Positions 16,281-26,065 are shown, numbered from the stretch's first letter. The stretch: DNA of 64,000 nucleotides from Roseofilum reptotaenium CS-1145 (GCF_028330985.1 NZ_JAQMUE010000031.1:1-64000); one strand, 5' to 3'. The notes: generated by a model not told the origin, from the sequence alone. Program-made: numbers and translations.

Positions 16281-16712
16281 TTAAAACAATCGGGGACGCA
16301 AGCCATAATTGCGGTACATCCAATAATCTTTCAAAATGCTGTCATGGTCAAAACATAAATTGGGCGGCACTTGCCACAACTCAAACAAATCCAAATTCTG
16401 AGCATCATCAGCCGCCTGGGGTTCACCCATCGCTGCCGCAATCATCACCACTGATAAGGTATGCTGGCGAGGATCGCGCCCCGGCTCAGAATACACATGG
16501 AACTGCTCCACCAACTCCACTGATAACCCGGTTTCCTCCTTCGCCTCTCGGATAGCCGCCGTTTCTACCGACTCCCCATAATCAACAAATCCCCCAGGAA
16601 TTGCCCATCCGAAGGGAGGATTTTTACGTTCAATCAACACAATCGGGCGTTCAGGGCGGTCAATCATCTCAATAATGATATCAACCGTAGGCGTAGGATT
16701 ACGATACTGCAT
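16281..16712 (-). CDS. Nudix hydrolase
   Basis: A 143-residue protein with a full Nudix box: [20 protein letters not shown] followed by ETGL, which binds metal and cleaves nucleoside diphosphate-linked substrates. The surrounding fold ([17 protein letters not shown]) is standard. The substrate is unknown; similar proteins act on ADP-ribose or oxidised nucleotides. The ATG at 16712 is preferred over a TTG two codons upstream. It lies 18 bp ahead of ridA. Confidence 0.92.
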   Translation of the reverse strand: MQYRNPTPTVDIIIEMIDRPERPIVLIERKNPPFGWAIPGGFVDYGESVETAAIREAKEETGLSVELVEQFHVYSEPGRDPRQHTLSVVMIAAAMGEPQAADDAQNLDLFELWQVPPNLCFDHDSILKDYWMYRNYGLRPRLF

Positions 16713-16823
16713 AGTCAAGTCAGATATTTAAAGATTTGCATCTTCCCCAAATTTAAACCCAAGGACACCCCAAGAACATGATAAGGTCATCATGTTAGCT
16801 GCGAAATACGCCAATTGTAGAAT

Positions 16824-18341
16824 ATGCCCTCTTCTAGACTTAGTGGCATCTTACTCCATCCCACTTCATTTCCGAGTCGGTTTGGTATTGGAGACTTAGG
16901 CCACGAAGCATATCGCTTTGTTGATTTTCTTGCCCACACGCACCAAAAACTGTGGCAAATCTTGCCTTTAGGGCCAACCGGTTTTGGGAATTCCCCCTAT
17001 ATGTGCTATTCAGCCATGGCTGGTAATCCCATGCTCATTAGTCCTGAGCATCTCAAGGATGACGGTTTACTCCAAGAAGAGGATTTTCTTCATTTGCCTG
17101 AATTTCCCCTAGATTGGGTAGACTTTGAGCGGGTAATTGCCGTTAAAACAGCCCTATTGGAAAAAGCCTGCCAAAACTTTCAGGTACAAATCGAAAACTC
17201 CAGCGAAACTCAAGAAGCCTTTGAAACCTTTTGCCAAGAAAAAGCCAGTTGGCTCGAGGATTATGTTTTGTATATGTCCCTCAAGGACGATCGGGAGGGG
17301 AAACCTTGGTATGAATGGGATGAAGCGTTAATTAACCGGGAACAAAGCGCTCTGAAAGCGTCTCAAGAGCGGTTACAAGAGAGAATTTTCTACCACCAAT
17401 TTACCCAATTTAAGTTTTTTCAACAATGGGCAGCGCTCAAAGCCTATGCCAATCAGCAGAATGTGGAAATTATTGGGGATATTCCCATTTATGTTGCCCA
17501 TGATAGTGCGGATGTCTGGGCTAACCGAGATAACTTTTTGATCGATCCAGAAACCGGTCAACCGGAACTGATGGCAGGTGTTCCTCCGGATTATTTTAGT
17601 GAAACCGGTCAGTTATGGGGAAATCCAGTGTATGACTGGGAGTATCTAAAAAAGACTGATTTTAAGTGGTGGATTCATCGCTTTCAGACCATGTTAGAGT
17701 ATGTGGACTGGATTCGGATCGATCATTTCCGGGGTTTTGAGTCCTTTTGGGCAGTTCCTGAAGGGGAAGAAACGGCGATAAATGGCACTTGGATGCCCAC
17801 CCCTGGAGAAGCATTTTTTGAGAAATTGGAGCAGACGTTAGGTAAGCTACCCATATTAGCTGAAGATTTGGGGGTGATTACCCCAGAGGTGGAAGCTCTG
17901 CGGGATAAGTTTGGATTTCCAGGGATGAGGGTCTTACATTTTGCGTTTGGTTCCGATGCGGGGAACCCGTTTTTGCCCTACAATCTACCGCGCAACTGCT
18001 TGGTTTATACGGGAACCCATGATAATAATACGACTTTGGGTTGGTTTGAGAACGATCTACCCGATTGGGAGTGCGATCGCGTGGTGAATTATTTGGGTCA
18101 TTTGAGTCCCAATGGTATTCATTGGGATCTCATTCGCTTGGCCTTGTCTTCTGTGGCCAATTGGGCCATTATTCCCATGCAGGACTTGTTGGGTTTAGAT
18201 GAGCGAGCAAGGATGAATACTCCTGGACAGGCTGAGGGAAATTGGAGTTGGCGTTATCGTCCAGACTCGATTGGTACTTGGTTGTGCGATCGCCTCCAAC
18301 TGCTCACCCAACTCTACGGCAGATCCTCAAAGGGCAGTTAA
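16824..18341 (+). CDS. malQ: 4-alpha-glucanotransferase (amylomaltase)
   Basis: A 505-residue GH77 enzyme that transfers alpha-1,4-glucan segments in glycogen or maltodextrin metabolism. Family landmarks: GILLHPTSFPSRFGIGDLG at the N-terminus; DWIRIDHFRGFESFWAVP with the nucleophilic aspartate; PILAEDLGVITPEV with the acid/base glutamate; and YTGTHDNNTTLGWF with the third carboxylate. Length is typical for the plant/bacterial short form. It is transcribed alone, and its last 4 bases overlap the convergent rodZ-like gene. Confidence 0.96.
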   Translation: MPSSRLSGILLHPTSFPSRFGIGDLGHEAYRFVDFLAHTHQKLWQILPLGPTGFGNSPYMCYSAMAGNPMLISPEHLKDDGLLQEEDFLHLPEFPLDWVDFERVIAVKTALLEKACQNFQVQIENSSETQEAFETFCQEKASWLEDYVLYMSLKDDREGKPWYEWDEALINREQSALKASQERLQERIFYHQFTQFKFFQQWAALKAYANQQNVEIIGDIPIYVAHDSADVWANRDNFLIDPETGQPELMAGVPPDYFSETGQLWGNPVYDWEYLKKTDFKWWIHRFQTMLEYVDWIRIDHFRGFESFWAVPEGEETAINGTWMPTPGEAFFEKLEQTLGKLPILAEDLGVITPEVEALRDKFGFPGMRVLHFAFGSDAGNPFLPYNLPRNCLVYTGTHDNNTTLGWFENDLPDWECDRVVNYLGHLSPNGIHWDLIRLALSSVANWAIIPMQDLLGLDERARMNTPGQAEGNWSWRYRPDSIGTWLCDRLQLLTQLYGRSSKGS

Positions 18342-19165
18342 CTGCGAGAGAGCTGGTTCGCTGTAAAGATCACTTCTTCTACAGCACCCGGTTCTCCCAG
18401 TTTTTCGGATTTCCCTTCGTTGAGGGCAACAGAAACTGCTCCAGCATTACCCGCTACGATAATCAATTTTTGATTGGCGACCCAGGTTTGTTGGGTTCCT
18501 TCGGTCAGAGTTCCTTCAAAAGCGGTTTCTCCATCCGCTTCAATCAATATCCAAGACGGTTCAGTGACGATCACGCTGACCCGAACCGGTTCGATAGAGT
18601 TCGGATCGGGTTCAGATTTGACGACTAGGGAAGCGGGGGAGGATTCTGAGGGAACTACTGAGGGGGGAGAAGGAGGGCTAGAGGCGATCGCTTCGATTTC
18701 TGGTGCAGGTTGTTCAACTAAATAATCGACAGACGACCCCACAGAACGTTCAATCCAATAGGATAGCCCATTGACGGAACCAAAAATAATAGCCACATAT
18801 AACAAATACAAATGAACCGGGCGCAGTTGCCACATGGGCCAACGCATCCAAGAGGCCTTGAGCAAGTTAAATCGAGACTCTGAAGGGAAGGGACTGGCAA
18901 AGCTAGAACCATCGAGTCCTAAAAAATCGGCATAGCGTCTGAGGAAATAATGGACATAAACGGGTTCTGGGAGTTGTTCAAGTTTTCCCTCTTCGATCGC
19001 CCCGAGTAGGCGTTGTCGGATACGGGTTTTCGTGGCAATGTGGTCTAAACTCAAACCTTTTTCCTGACGGCGATCTCGTAATTGAGACCCCAGGTCAATT
19101 AAGACGCTCTTCAAGGAATCAAACTCATTGACTGAGGATTGTATGGTTTTCTGTTTCTTCATCAA
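18338..19165 (-). CDS. rodZ: RodZ-like helix-turn-helix membrane protein
   Basis: A 275-residue protein in the RodZ layout: cytoplasmic HTH_25-type domain (about 28-90; LRDRRQEKGLSLDHIATKTR, then LEQLPEPVYVHYFLRRYA), one membrane helix (about 117-137), a Pro/Ser-rich linker, and a C-terminal DUF4115 beta domain (SWILIEADGETAFEGTL). RodZ links MreB to the elongation machinery and sets cell shape. Its start overlaps the stop of the upstream pseudouridine synthase (ATGA arrangement), so the two are coupled. Confidence 0.87.
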   Translation of the reverse strand: MMKKQKTIQSSVNEFDSLKSVLIDLGSQLRDRRQEKGLSLDHIATKTRIRQRLLGAIEEGKLEQLPEPVYVHYFLRRYADFLGLDGSSFASPFPSESRFNLLKASWMRWPMWQLRPVHLYLLYVAIIFGSVNGLSYWIERSVGSSVDYLVEQPAPEIEAIASSPPSPPSVVPSESSPASLVVKSEPDPNSIEPVRVSVIVTEPSWILIEADGETAFEGTLTEGTQQTWVANQKLIIVAGNAGAVSVALNEGKSEKLGEPGAVEEVIFTANQLSRS

Positions 19166-19959
19166 TTACGCTCCTTCACCACCGATCTGTTTGTACCACA
19201 GTTTCCTCTCAAAGCTGTAATTTCCAAGGCTCTCAGATATCGATATTGCCCTTTAGGTAAGGCTTTGAGTTGAATTGAGCCAATAGCACTCCGATGGAGA
19301 CTAAGCACGGGATACCCTAGGGTTTGGGCCACCTTACGGATTTGCCGATTCCGACCTTCCCATAAGACAATTTCGAGCAAAGTTTTGTGAGTGCCTTGCG
19401 ATCTCATTCGCCTGACTTTAGCGGGTAGAGTTTGGATGTTTTCATAGACTATACCGTTTCTCCAGTCTTCGAGAACCGATTCTGGGGGAATTCCTTCGAC
19501 CCAAACGCGATAGGTTTTGGGGATACTATGGCGAGGGTGAGTCATCTGAAAGGTCAAGTCTCCATCATTAGTGAGCAAGATTGCCCCGGTCGAATCAACA
19601 TCTAAGCGACCGACCGGGTGAATACCAGTATGGTGAGACAGAGTAGGAGGAAGGAGGTCTAAAACGGTAGTGCGATTTTGAGGATCGGCACAGGTGCAAA
19701 TCACTCCTAGGGGTTTGTTCAGTAAGAGGTAAAGGGGTTGGGGACGATGGTGAAGGGAGAGAAGAGAACCATCAATTTCGATCGCATCGCGATCGGGGTT
19801 CGCTTTCTGGCCGAGTTGATGAACCACCTGACCATTAATACGAATGCGACCCTGTTGGATCATCACCTCTGCCTGTCGTCGGGACGCGACACCCCAACGA
19901 GATAAAATTTTTTGTAATCGTTCATCCCTGGGTAGATGACTCGAATCAGCCTCCATCAT
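19162..19959 (-). CDS. rRNA pseudouridine synthase, RsuA/RluB family
   Basis: A 265-residue enzyme. An S4 RNA-binding domain comes first (LQKILSRWGVASRRQAEVMI), then the catalytic domain with GRLDVDSTGAILLTNDG containing the catalytic aspartate, and later GRNRQIRKV. The family isomerises uridines in 16S or 23S rRNA; RluB is the nearest general match. The ATG at 19959 is preferred because GGTGAG lies about 10 bases upstream; a GTG at 19974 would overlap that site. It is coupled to the rodZ-like gene. Confidence 0.92.
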   Translation of the reverse strand: MMEADSSHLPRDERLQKILSRWGVASRRQAEVMIQQGRIRINGQVVHQLGQKANPDRDAIEIDGSLLSLHHRPQPLYLLLNKPLGVICTCADPQNRTTVLDLLPPTLSHHTGIHPVGRLDVDSTGAILLTNDGDLTFQMTHPRHSIPKTYRVWVEGIPPESVLEDWRNGIVYENIQTLPAKVRRMRSQGTHKTLLEIVLWEGRNRQIRKVAQTLGYPVLSLHRSAIGSIQLKALPKGQYRYLRALEITALRGNCGTNRSVVKERN

Positions 19960-20199
19960 TGTTGTGATACTCACCAGTTTTAGGGTTAGGTTAAGAGGTT
20001 AGCGAAGAAAAAAGTTTTGCTTGACTGGCAGTCCCAGTTGCTGACAACTGGGTAATCTTTACAAATCTTACAAGAAGTTGCCCAGAACGGGGGGGAGTTC
20101 AATTAAAAATTCAAAATTAAAAAACTCAAAATGATTATCTTTGCCTTAACTCAGCGCTCTCAACGGACTAGGGGAGGCGAGAATTAATCAAGGTAGAGA

Positions 20200-21570
20200 T
20201 TAAGGTTTATTGAAATCCCCTGATGGCTGTTGAGGTAGATAAATTTCAATCCATGCTCCTCTGGTTTCTAGATGGTTACTGGCCTTGACCCATCCTTTAT
20301 GAGCTTCGACAATTTGCCGGACAATGGCCAATCCTAATCCACTACTGTGAGTTAAGGGGGTACGGGGAGGGTCAGATGAATTGGAGGACACAGCAGGAGC
20401 AGTTTGGCTACTGGAGAGGACTCTAGCACGGGAGGGTTCTCCCCGATAAAAGCGCTCGAAGACATAGGGTAAGTCAGTTTCTGGGAAACCTACACCGCCG
20501 TCAATAACTTCAAGATGCACCCATTTCTGAGATGGAGTGGTTGAGTTTGGGCATTCTTCTATACTGAGTTTAACCCATATTTGACCTTGGAGGGGACTAT
20601 ATTTAATGCTGTTGTCAAGGAGATTAATGAACACGCGACATAAGCGATGTTCGTCGCCGTGGATCAATAGCCGTTCTGGGCCAGAATATTGCAGTTGGAG
20701 TTGTTTCTGACGGGCTAGGGGTTCGAGGGCGATCCAGGAGGAGCGGATCAGGTCAGGTAGGTTAATGGGTTTCCAGTTGAGGCTATAGGACGATCCTCGT
20801 TCGAGTTGACTCAGATCGAGGAGGACTTGGACAATATCGCTCAGGCGAATGACTTCGGAAAGGAGGCGATCGATCCAGTTGCGCAGGGGCGGATCGAGGC
20901 GAGTTTGAAGGGTTTCGGCAACGAGACGAATGGAGGTCAGGGGAGTTTTGAGTTCATGGGCAACATCGGAAAACGCCCGATCGCGCTGGTTGGCTAAAGT
21001 GAGTAGTTCTTGGCAGTTTTCCAAGAAGACTCCAACCCGACCTTTTGACAGAGGAATACTGTAGGCTTTCAGGGCGATTTTGGGTTTGAGCGATCGCTGG
21101 GTATTCTGAGGTTCTACCGTTGGCGCAATCGGTTGAAAGTTCCAGTATTTTTCAACCGGTTTTTGGGTCGTGCGGGTTTGGTCGATCAGTTCATCTAACT
21201 CATAGGACCGAACAATTTCCAGCAGTAGGCGAGGACTGTTGAGTTCTGGAGGAGTAATGCCAAAGAGTTGATAGGCTTGGGCGTTGCACCAGATAAGTTG
21301 ATTTTGATCGTCAACTTGTAAATGGCCTAGGGGGGCACAAGTGAGGATTGATTGCCAGTAATCTATGTCTTGTTGTAGATGGTATTGATGTTTCCGTTGA
21401 TGGGCGATCGCTCTTACTAGACGTTCTGGGAACCGGCCCATCAGTCCTGAACCAGAGGTCAATTCAGGTAGGATTCGCTTGATTTGTCGTTCTAAGCGAA
21501 ATTGACATCCTAGCCATAGGAGCAAGCCTACCGCTAATCCCAGTAAGAATCCGAGTAGTGGCACAATCAT
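20200..21570 (-). CDS. sphS: Sensor histidine kinase, SphS-like (phosphate sensing)
   Basis: A 456-residue kinase: one N-terminal membrane helix (about 2-24), a PAS-type domain (about 75-125, WQSILTCAPLGHLQVDD), HisKA with FSDVAHELKTPLTSIRLVAE carrying the phospho-histidine, and HATPase with NLLDNSIKYSP, DGGVGF and SGLGLAIVRQIVEAHKG. A Ser/Pro-rich insertion lies between the F-box and G2. Together with the following regulator it matches cyanobacterial SphS, which senses phosphate limitation. The gene follows sphR by 65 bp on the same strand. Confidence 0.85.
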   Translation of the reverse strand: MIVPLLGFLLGLAVGLLLWLGCQFRLERQIKRILPELTSGSGLMGRFPERLVRAIAHQRKHQYHLQQDIDYWQSILTCAPLGHLQVDDQNQLIWCNAQAYQLFGITPPELNSPRLLLEIVRSYELDELIDQTRTTQKPVEKYWNFQPIAPTVEPQNTQRSLKPKIALKAYSIPLSKGRVGVFLENCQELLTLANQRDRAFSDVAHELKTPLTSIRLVAETLQTRLDPPLRNWIDRLLSEVIRLSDIVQVLLDLSQLERGSSYSLNWKPINLPDLIRSSWIALEPLARQKQLQLQYSGPERLLIHGDEHRLCRVFINLLDNSIKYSPLQGQIWVKLSIEECPNSTTPSQKWVHLEVIDGGVGFPETDLPYVFERFYRGEPSRARVLSSSQTAPAVSSNSSDPPRTPLTHSSGLGLAIVRQIVEAHKGWVKASNHLETRGAWIEIYLPQQPSGDFNKP

Positions 21571-21635
21571 AGCTTTCCTTGATTATCACCTCATCGCCTA
21601 GGGTTGCGATCGCATTTTCAATGGCGCGATTTCGG

Positions 21636-22397
21636 TTAGCTAAAGCGGTATCCAAATCCACGAACCGTCAGTAAATATTCTGGGTGACTGGGGTCGAGTT
21701 CAATTTTTTCGCGTAGCCAACGAATATGTACATCTACGGTTTTAGTATCTCCCATGAAGTCGGGTTCCCAAATGCGCTCGATCAGTTGGTCTCGCGACCA
21801 CACTCGTCGAGGATGGTTCATAAAGAGTTCGAGTAAGCGGAATTCTTTGGGAGAGAGGTTAATTTCTTGGTCGCGGACGATGACGCGGCACTCTTGGGGT
21901 AATAGGGTAATGTCTTTGATTCTCAGGACTGAGGGACAAGATTCGGGAATGGGATAGCGGTTGCGCCGCAGGAGGGCGCGCACTCTAGCTACTAATTCTC
22001 GCACGCCGAATGGTTTGGTAAGGTAGTCATCTGCTCCAACTTCTAACCCGACGACGCGATCGGTTTCTGAGCCTTTGGCACTGAGAATGAGGATAGGTAC
22101 CGTATGACCTCTTTGACGCAGCCAACGGCAAAGGTCAAGACCATTGATCGAAGGTAGCATCAGATCGAGAACGATCGCATCAATGGATTCTATCGGGCGA
22201 TCGCCTCCTTCCTGTTGTTGATGAAATAATTCCACAATTCCCCGACCATCTTCAGCCGCTATCACCTCAAATCCTTCATCCCGTAAGGATAGGGCCACCG
22301 TTTCTCGAATCAGTTCTTCATCTTCGACGACCAAAACTCGCCCTAAACTCAATTGTGAATTGGTTTGGGTTGTTTCTATCGGCAATGTAAATACCAT
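21636..22397 (-). CDS. sphR: OmpR-family response regulator, SphR-like
   Basis: A 253-residue regulator. The receiver domain (about 18-135) has VLVVEDEELIRE, the phospho-acceptor in IVLDLMLPSINGLD and the LTKPF lysine. The C-terminal winged helix ends TVDVHIRWLREKIELD and YLLTVRGFGYRF. It matches SphR, which activates phosphatase and phosphate-uptake genes under phosphate starvation. First gene of the pair; its 5' side faces the 600-bp gap before the nif island, so its promoter must lie there. Confidence 0.87.
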   Translation of the reverse strand: MVFTLPIETTQTNSQLSLGRVLVVEDEELIRETVALSLRDEGFEVIAAEDGRGIVELFHQQQEGGDRPIESIDAIVLDLMLPSINGLDLCRWLRQRGHTVPILILSAKGSETDRVVGLEVGADDYLTKPFGVRELVARVRALLRRNRYPIPESCPSVLRIKDITLLPQECRVIVRDQEINLSPKEFRLLELFMNHPRRVWSRDQLIERIWEPDFMGDTKTVDVHIRWLREKIELDPSHPEYLLTVRGFGYRFS

Positions 22398-22997
22398 GAC
22401 TAGCCTACCAACTCCGACAGTACGATCCCCTTAAGCGTACCAGTTTTTCTTGAAAAACATCACATTTTTCCAATTCAATTTATGTGAGGTTTGTCTATAC
22501 TTTGTCTATATGAATAGATGGTTGATTTTTAGGGCTTTTCCCTGTTGATAGCTAACTTTATTGTCTAATCATGCAGTAAATTCATTAATTTTATCCTTTA
22601 ATTTTCTTCTACGTGAATCCCTGTTTTTTCTGGGCAACCAATTCTAACCTAGGACTTGAAAGTCCTAGTCATTTTAAACTATAGATCGCCAGGTCAACTT
22701 TCACTGAATTGTTTAAAGGTTGCATTTTCCCGATAATCATCATGCAAGTCAAGAATACAATTAAAGGATTATGAAGAAAACATAAAGTTGTGATTGATCA
22801 AACTTATCTTCCTATTCAGATGAGGTATAACTGGCACAAGAGAATAACGAATCTATAAAACGTCCGATCAATAAAGAGTCAAGATTTTTCCTATTTATCA
22901 GGTATTGACTCTCTTGATTGGGTAATACGGATAACACACTGATAATACTCTCCTTTTTGCCTCGATAGCCCCTAACTCTCATTCAGGCAAGGAGATT
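22398..22997. other. 600-bp gene-free region between sphR and the nif island
   Basis: AT-rich and without a supported gene. It must hold the divergent promoters for sphR and the NifX-like gene. A small perfect hairpin CTAGGACT-TGAA-AGTCCTAG lies at 22649-22668. No clear binding site could be assigned. Confidence 0.6.
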
Positions 22998-23405
22998 ATG
23001 ACTATGACAGCTTCAACTGTTGTCAAACCCCCCCCAAAAATTCGAGTTGCAGTGGCCAGTAAGGACAAGGGTTTAACCAACGAGCATTTCGGCCATGCTC
23101 GCGAGTTCCTCATCTATGAAGTTGATACTCATCAAGCTCAATTGCTCGAAAACCGCCCGGTTAAACCCTATTGTCATGGCCCAGAAGGAGGCCCAGGAGA
23201 CCTGAGCGAGAACATTGCGGCTTTATCCGATTGCACAGCAGTTTTAGTGGCTAAAATTGGCGCACTACCGGAAAGTCGCCTCCAAGAAGCCGGGATTGAA
23301 GTCGTACAAGTTTACAACACAATCGAAACTGCTGTCTTAGATTTTTACAGTCAATGGGTTGAGAAATCCATTCAATCAATAGAGCGCCAAGATAACCCAG
23401 ACTAG
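22998..23405 (+). CDS. Stand-alone FeMo-cofactor-binding protein (NifX / NifB C-terminal type)
   Basis: A 135-residue protein of the dinitrogenase iron-molybdenum cofactor-binding family. VAVASKDKGLTNEHFGHARE, with the canonical HFGHA, and ENIAALSDCTAVLVAKIGAL match the NifX-like domain that also ends many NifB proteins. Such proteins bind NifB-co or FeMo-co intermediates and pass them to NifEN. RBS AAGGAGA lies just upstream of ATG 22998. It is the first gene of the nif island and probably leads nifS-nifU. It could be called nifX, but is closer in motif to a detached NifB tail. Confidence 0.85.
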   Translation: MTMTASTVVKPPPKIRVAVASKDKGLTNEHFGHAREFLIYEVDTHQAQLLENRPVKPYCHGPEGGPGDLSENIAALSDCTAVLVAKIGALPESRLQEAGIEVVQVYNTIETAVLDFYSQWVEKSIQSIERQDNPD

Positions 23406-23496
23406 CGCGTTAGATCTCCATCGAGCAGAACGCGGGCTATTGGCCATTTTTAGCTATTCATGTTTGTCCAAATTATCCTCAATCCTCATCGAAACC

Positions 23497-24726
23497 ATGG
23501 ACGCACGACCCTCAACAATTTATCTCGATAATAATGCAACCACCCGGATTGCCGACGAAGTTTTAGAAGCCATGCTTCCCTACTTACAGGACTATTATGC
23601 GAATCCTTCCAGTATGCATACCTTCGGAGGACAATTGGCCAAACCGGTACGAAAAGCACGGGAACATGTGGCCCAATTATTAGGCGCTCAACCTGATGAA
23701 ATGATCTTCACCAGTTGCGGTACAGAAGGGGATAATGCTGCTATTCGGGCTGCCTTAGCCAGTTATCCCGATAAGCGCCATATTGTTACCACTAAAGTTG
23801 AACACCCGGCCATTATTAACCTCTGTAAGCGGTTAGAAAAGCAAGGCTATACCACCACCTATTTAGGCGTAAATGAGAAAGGGCAACTCAATTTAAATGA
23901 ATTGAAGGCAGCGTTGACAGAGGATACGGCTTTAGTGTCCGTCATGTGCGCGAACAATGAAACGGGAACCCTCTTCCCCATCGAAAGAATTGGGCGCATT
24001 GTCAAAGAACGGGGCATTTTGTTCCATGTAGATGCGGTACAAGCGGTGGGTAAAGTGCCCCTGAACATGAAAGAGAGTACCGTGGATTTTCTGGTGTTAT
24101 CTGGACATAAGTTGCACACTCCAAAAGGTATTGGGGCCTTGTATGTTCGCAAAGGGGTAAGGTTTCGGCCCCTTTTAATTGGGGGACATCAGGAGCGAGG
24201 CAGACGTGCAGGAACGGAAAATGTACCCGGTATCATTGCTCTAGGGAAAGCGGCTGAGTTGGCGATGCAGTCGATGGAGACTGAAAATAAGCAAGTCCGA
24301 CAGTTGCGCGATCGCCTCGAACAAAGCATTTTAACCACCATTCCCCATACCCAGCTCAATGGACATCCTGCCTTAAGACTGCCCAACACCACCAATATCG
24401 GCTTTAAGTACATCGAAGGAGAAGCCATCTTACTCTCCCTCGATCGCTATGGAATTTGTGCCTCCTCTGGATCGGCTTGCACCTCCGGTTCCCTAGAACC
24501 GTCCCACGTTCTGCAAGCCATGGGACTGCCCTACACCATTTTGCACGGTTCCATTCGCTTTAGCCTATCTCGGTATACCACCGACGCAGAAATCGACCAG
24601 GTATTGCAAGTGATGCCCAAAGTTGTAGAGCGACTCCGCCAAATTTCCCCCTTCAAAGATGCCACCGACGAACAGCACGGTTGGTTGAGTTCAGTGGGGG
24701 ATAAACAACTGGCTCAGACTCGCTAA
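23497..24726 (+). CDS. nifS: Cysteine desulfurase NifS
   Basis: A 409-residue PLP enzyme that takes sulfur from cysteine for the Fe-S clusters of nitrogenase. It begins MDARPSTIYLDNNATT, the usual NifS/IscS start. It has the PLP lysine in LSGHKLHTPKG and the persulfide cysteine in CASSGSACTSGSLEPSHVL. The longer frame back to 23440 adds unrelated sequence, so ATG 23497 is chosen. It lies 58 bp before nifU; CysE in the same cluster should supply cysteine precursor. Confidence 0.96.
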   Translation: MDARPSTIYLDNNATTRIADEVLEAMLPYLQDYYANPSSMHTFGGQLAKPVRKAREHVAQLLGAQPDEMIFTSCGTEGDNAAIRAALASYPDKRHIVTTKVEHPAIINLCKRLEKQGYTTTYLGVNEKGQLNLNELKAALTEDTALVSVMCANNETGTLFPIERIGRIVKERGILFHVDAVQAVGKVPLNMKESTVDFLVLSGHKLHTPKGIGALYVRKGVRFRPLLIGGHQERGRRAGTENVPGIIALGKAAELAMQSMETENKQVRQLRDRLEQSILTTIPHTQLNGHPALRLPNTTNIGFKYIEGEAILLSLDRYGICASSGSACTSGSLEPSHVLQAMGLPYTILHGSIRFSLSRYTTDAEIDQVLQVMPKVVERLRQISPFKDATDEQHGWLSSVGDKQLAQTR

Positions 24727-24784
24727 ATCTATAGCCATTGACCAACCTTTCTAACCATTCAAACTCAAGGGAGCTGCTAGAACC

Positions 24785-25720
24785 ATGTGGGACTATACGG
24801 ATAAAGTGATCGATTTATTTAACAATCCTCATAACATGGGGGAAATTACCTCCTCCGACTGTGAAGAATATGAAACCGTTGCTGTCGGTGATGTCGGTAG
24901 TATCGCTTGTGGCGATGCCTTGCGGTTGCACCTAAAAGTCAATACTCAAACCGAACAAATTATTGATGCCAGGTTTCAAACCTTTGGATGCGCCAGTGCG
25001 ATCGCCTCCTCTTCTGCCTTAACCGATCTTATTCAAGGCATGACCCTCGATCAAGCCCTAACCCTCAGCAACCGAGAGATTGCCGACTTTTTAGGAGGGC
25101 TTCCCGAAGAAAAAATGCACTGCTCCGTCATGGGACAAGAAGCCCTAGAAGCAGCCATTTACAACTACAAAGGCATTCCCCTAGAAGCCGAAGAAGAAGA
25201 TGAAAGCCCCTTAGTTTGTCGCTGCTTTGCCATCACCGAAGGCAAAATTAAACGCATTATCCAGGACAATCATCTCACCACAGCCGAACAAGTCACTAAC
25301 TATATCAAAGCAGGCGGCGGTTGTGGTTCTTGTCTGGCTGAGATTGACGATATCTTGGCTGAAGTGACCCAAGAACGAAAACAACAGCAGCATATGAACC
25401 AGGTTGCTGTTGAAACCTGCGTCGAATTAGCCGAAAAACTCGCCAGTGCCTCTCCAGAACCGGCATCTGAATTGCCCCCATTAACCACATTACAAAAGAT
25501 TACGTTAATTCAACAAATTTTAAATGATGAAATTCGTCCGATGGTGGCTATGGATGGCGGTGATGTGGAGCTTTACGACATAGAAAATAATCTCGTTAAA
25601 GTCATCTTAAAAGGAGCCTGTGGTAGTTGTCCGAGCGTGCTGACGACTTTAAAGCAAGGCATTGAGCAAACCTTGCGCGATCGCGTCTCAGATGATTTAA
25701 TCGTCATTGCCGTTGAATAG
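24785..25720 (+). CDS. nifU: Nitrogenase Fe-S scaffold protein NifU
   Basis: A 311-residue three-domain NifU. The N-terminal IscU-like domain has cysteines in GSIACGDA, FGCASAIA and HCSVMGQEA. The central BFD-type [2Fe-2S] domain has CRCF and GGGCGSCL. The C-terminal Nfu domain has MDGGDVEL and CGSCPS. It builds [4Fe-4S] clusters from NifS sulfur for NifH, NifDK and NifB. The start of the IscU domain reads ITSSDCEEYETVAVGDVG, an extra cysteine beyond the usual form. A terminator follows, so nifS-nifU is separated from nifH. Confidence 0.96.
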   Translation: MWDYTDKVIDLFNNPHNMGEITSSDCEEYETVAVGDVGSIACGDALRLHLKVNTQTEQIIDARFQTFGCASAIASSSALTDLIQGMTLDQALTLSNREIADFLGGLPEEKMHCSVMGQEALEAAIYNYKGIPLEAEEEDESPLVCRCFAITEGKIKRIIQDNHLTTAEQVTNYIKAGGGCGSCLAEIDDILAEVTQERKQQQHMNQVAVETCVELAEKLASASPEPASELPPLTTLQKITLIQQILNDEIRPMVAMDGGDVELYDIENNLVKVILKGACGSCPSVLTTLKQGIEQTLRDRVSDDLIVIAVE

Positions 25721-25784
25721 CACTCTATAGACTTAGGAATAAACCTGCCATATCTTCACTCAATAATCCATACAACCCTTATTT

Positions 25785-25807
25785 AAAGCACGGTTTAGCC
25801 GTGCTTT
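25785..25807 (+). terminator. Terminator after nifU
   Basis: AAAGCACGG, loop TTTAG, CCGTGCTTT, then TTG. The 9-bp perfect stem lies 65 bp past the nifU stop, ahead of the AT-rich nifH leader. Confidence 0.7.
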
Positions 25808-26023
25808 TGTCATGATATAGACCTGTATATTAGGAGTTAAATTAAAAATATTGTTATAATAAATTAATCTTTAAACACATTTAAATAATATCAATTTCTG
25901 CATTTTTACAATCCAGTTTTTGCCAATAAAATAAGAATAATTGACAACAAAGTGATTGTTTAAAATTTAAAAATAGAAAAAGTAAGCAAAATCACTTTTA
26001 TTGAATCAAAAAATGTGTTTTGT

Positions 26024-26065
26024 GTAGTCACATATACAGTTATTTTACTTTTAAAAGTTTATAAC
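26024..26065 (+). promoter_or_regulatory. Putative NtcA site and -10 box of the nifH operon
   Basis: GTA-N8-TAC lies at 26024-26037 (GTAGTCACATATAC), a perfect NtcA core. A -10-like TATAAC starts 22 bases after TAC, at 26060, the spacing typical of NtcA-activated promoters. This would give a leader of roughly 200 nt before nifH. The flanking 555-bp gap is strongly AT-rich and holds no gene. The match is short and unproven. Confidence 0.5.
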
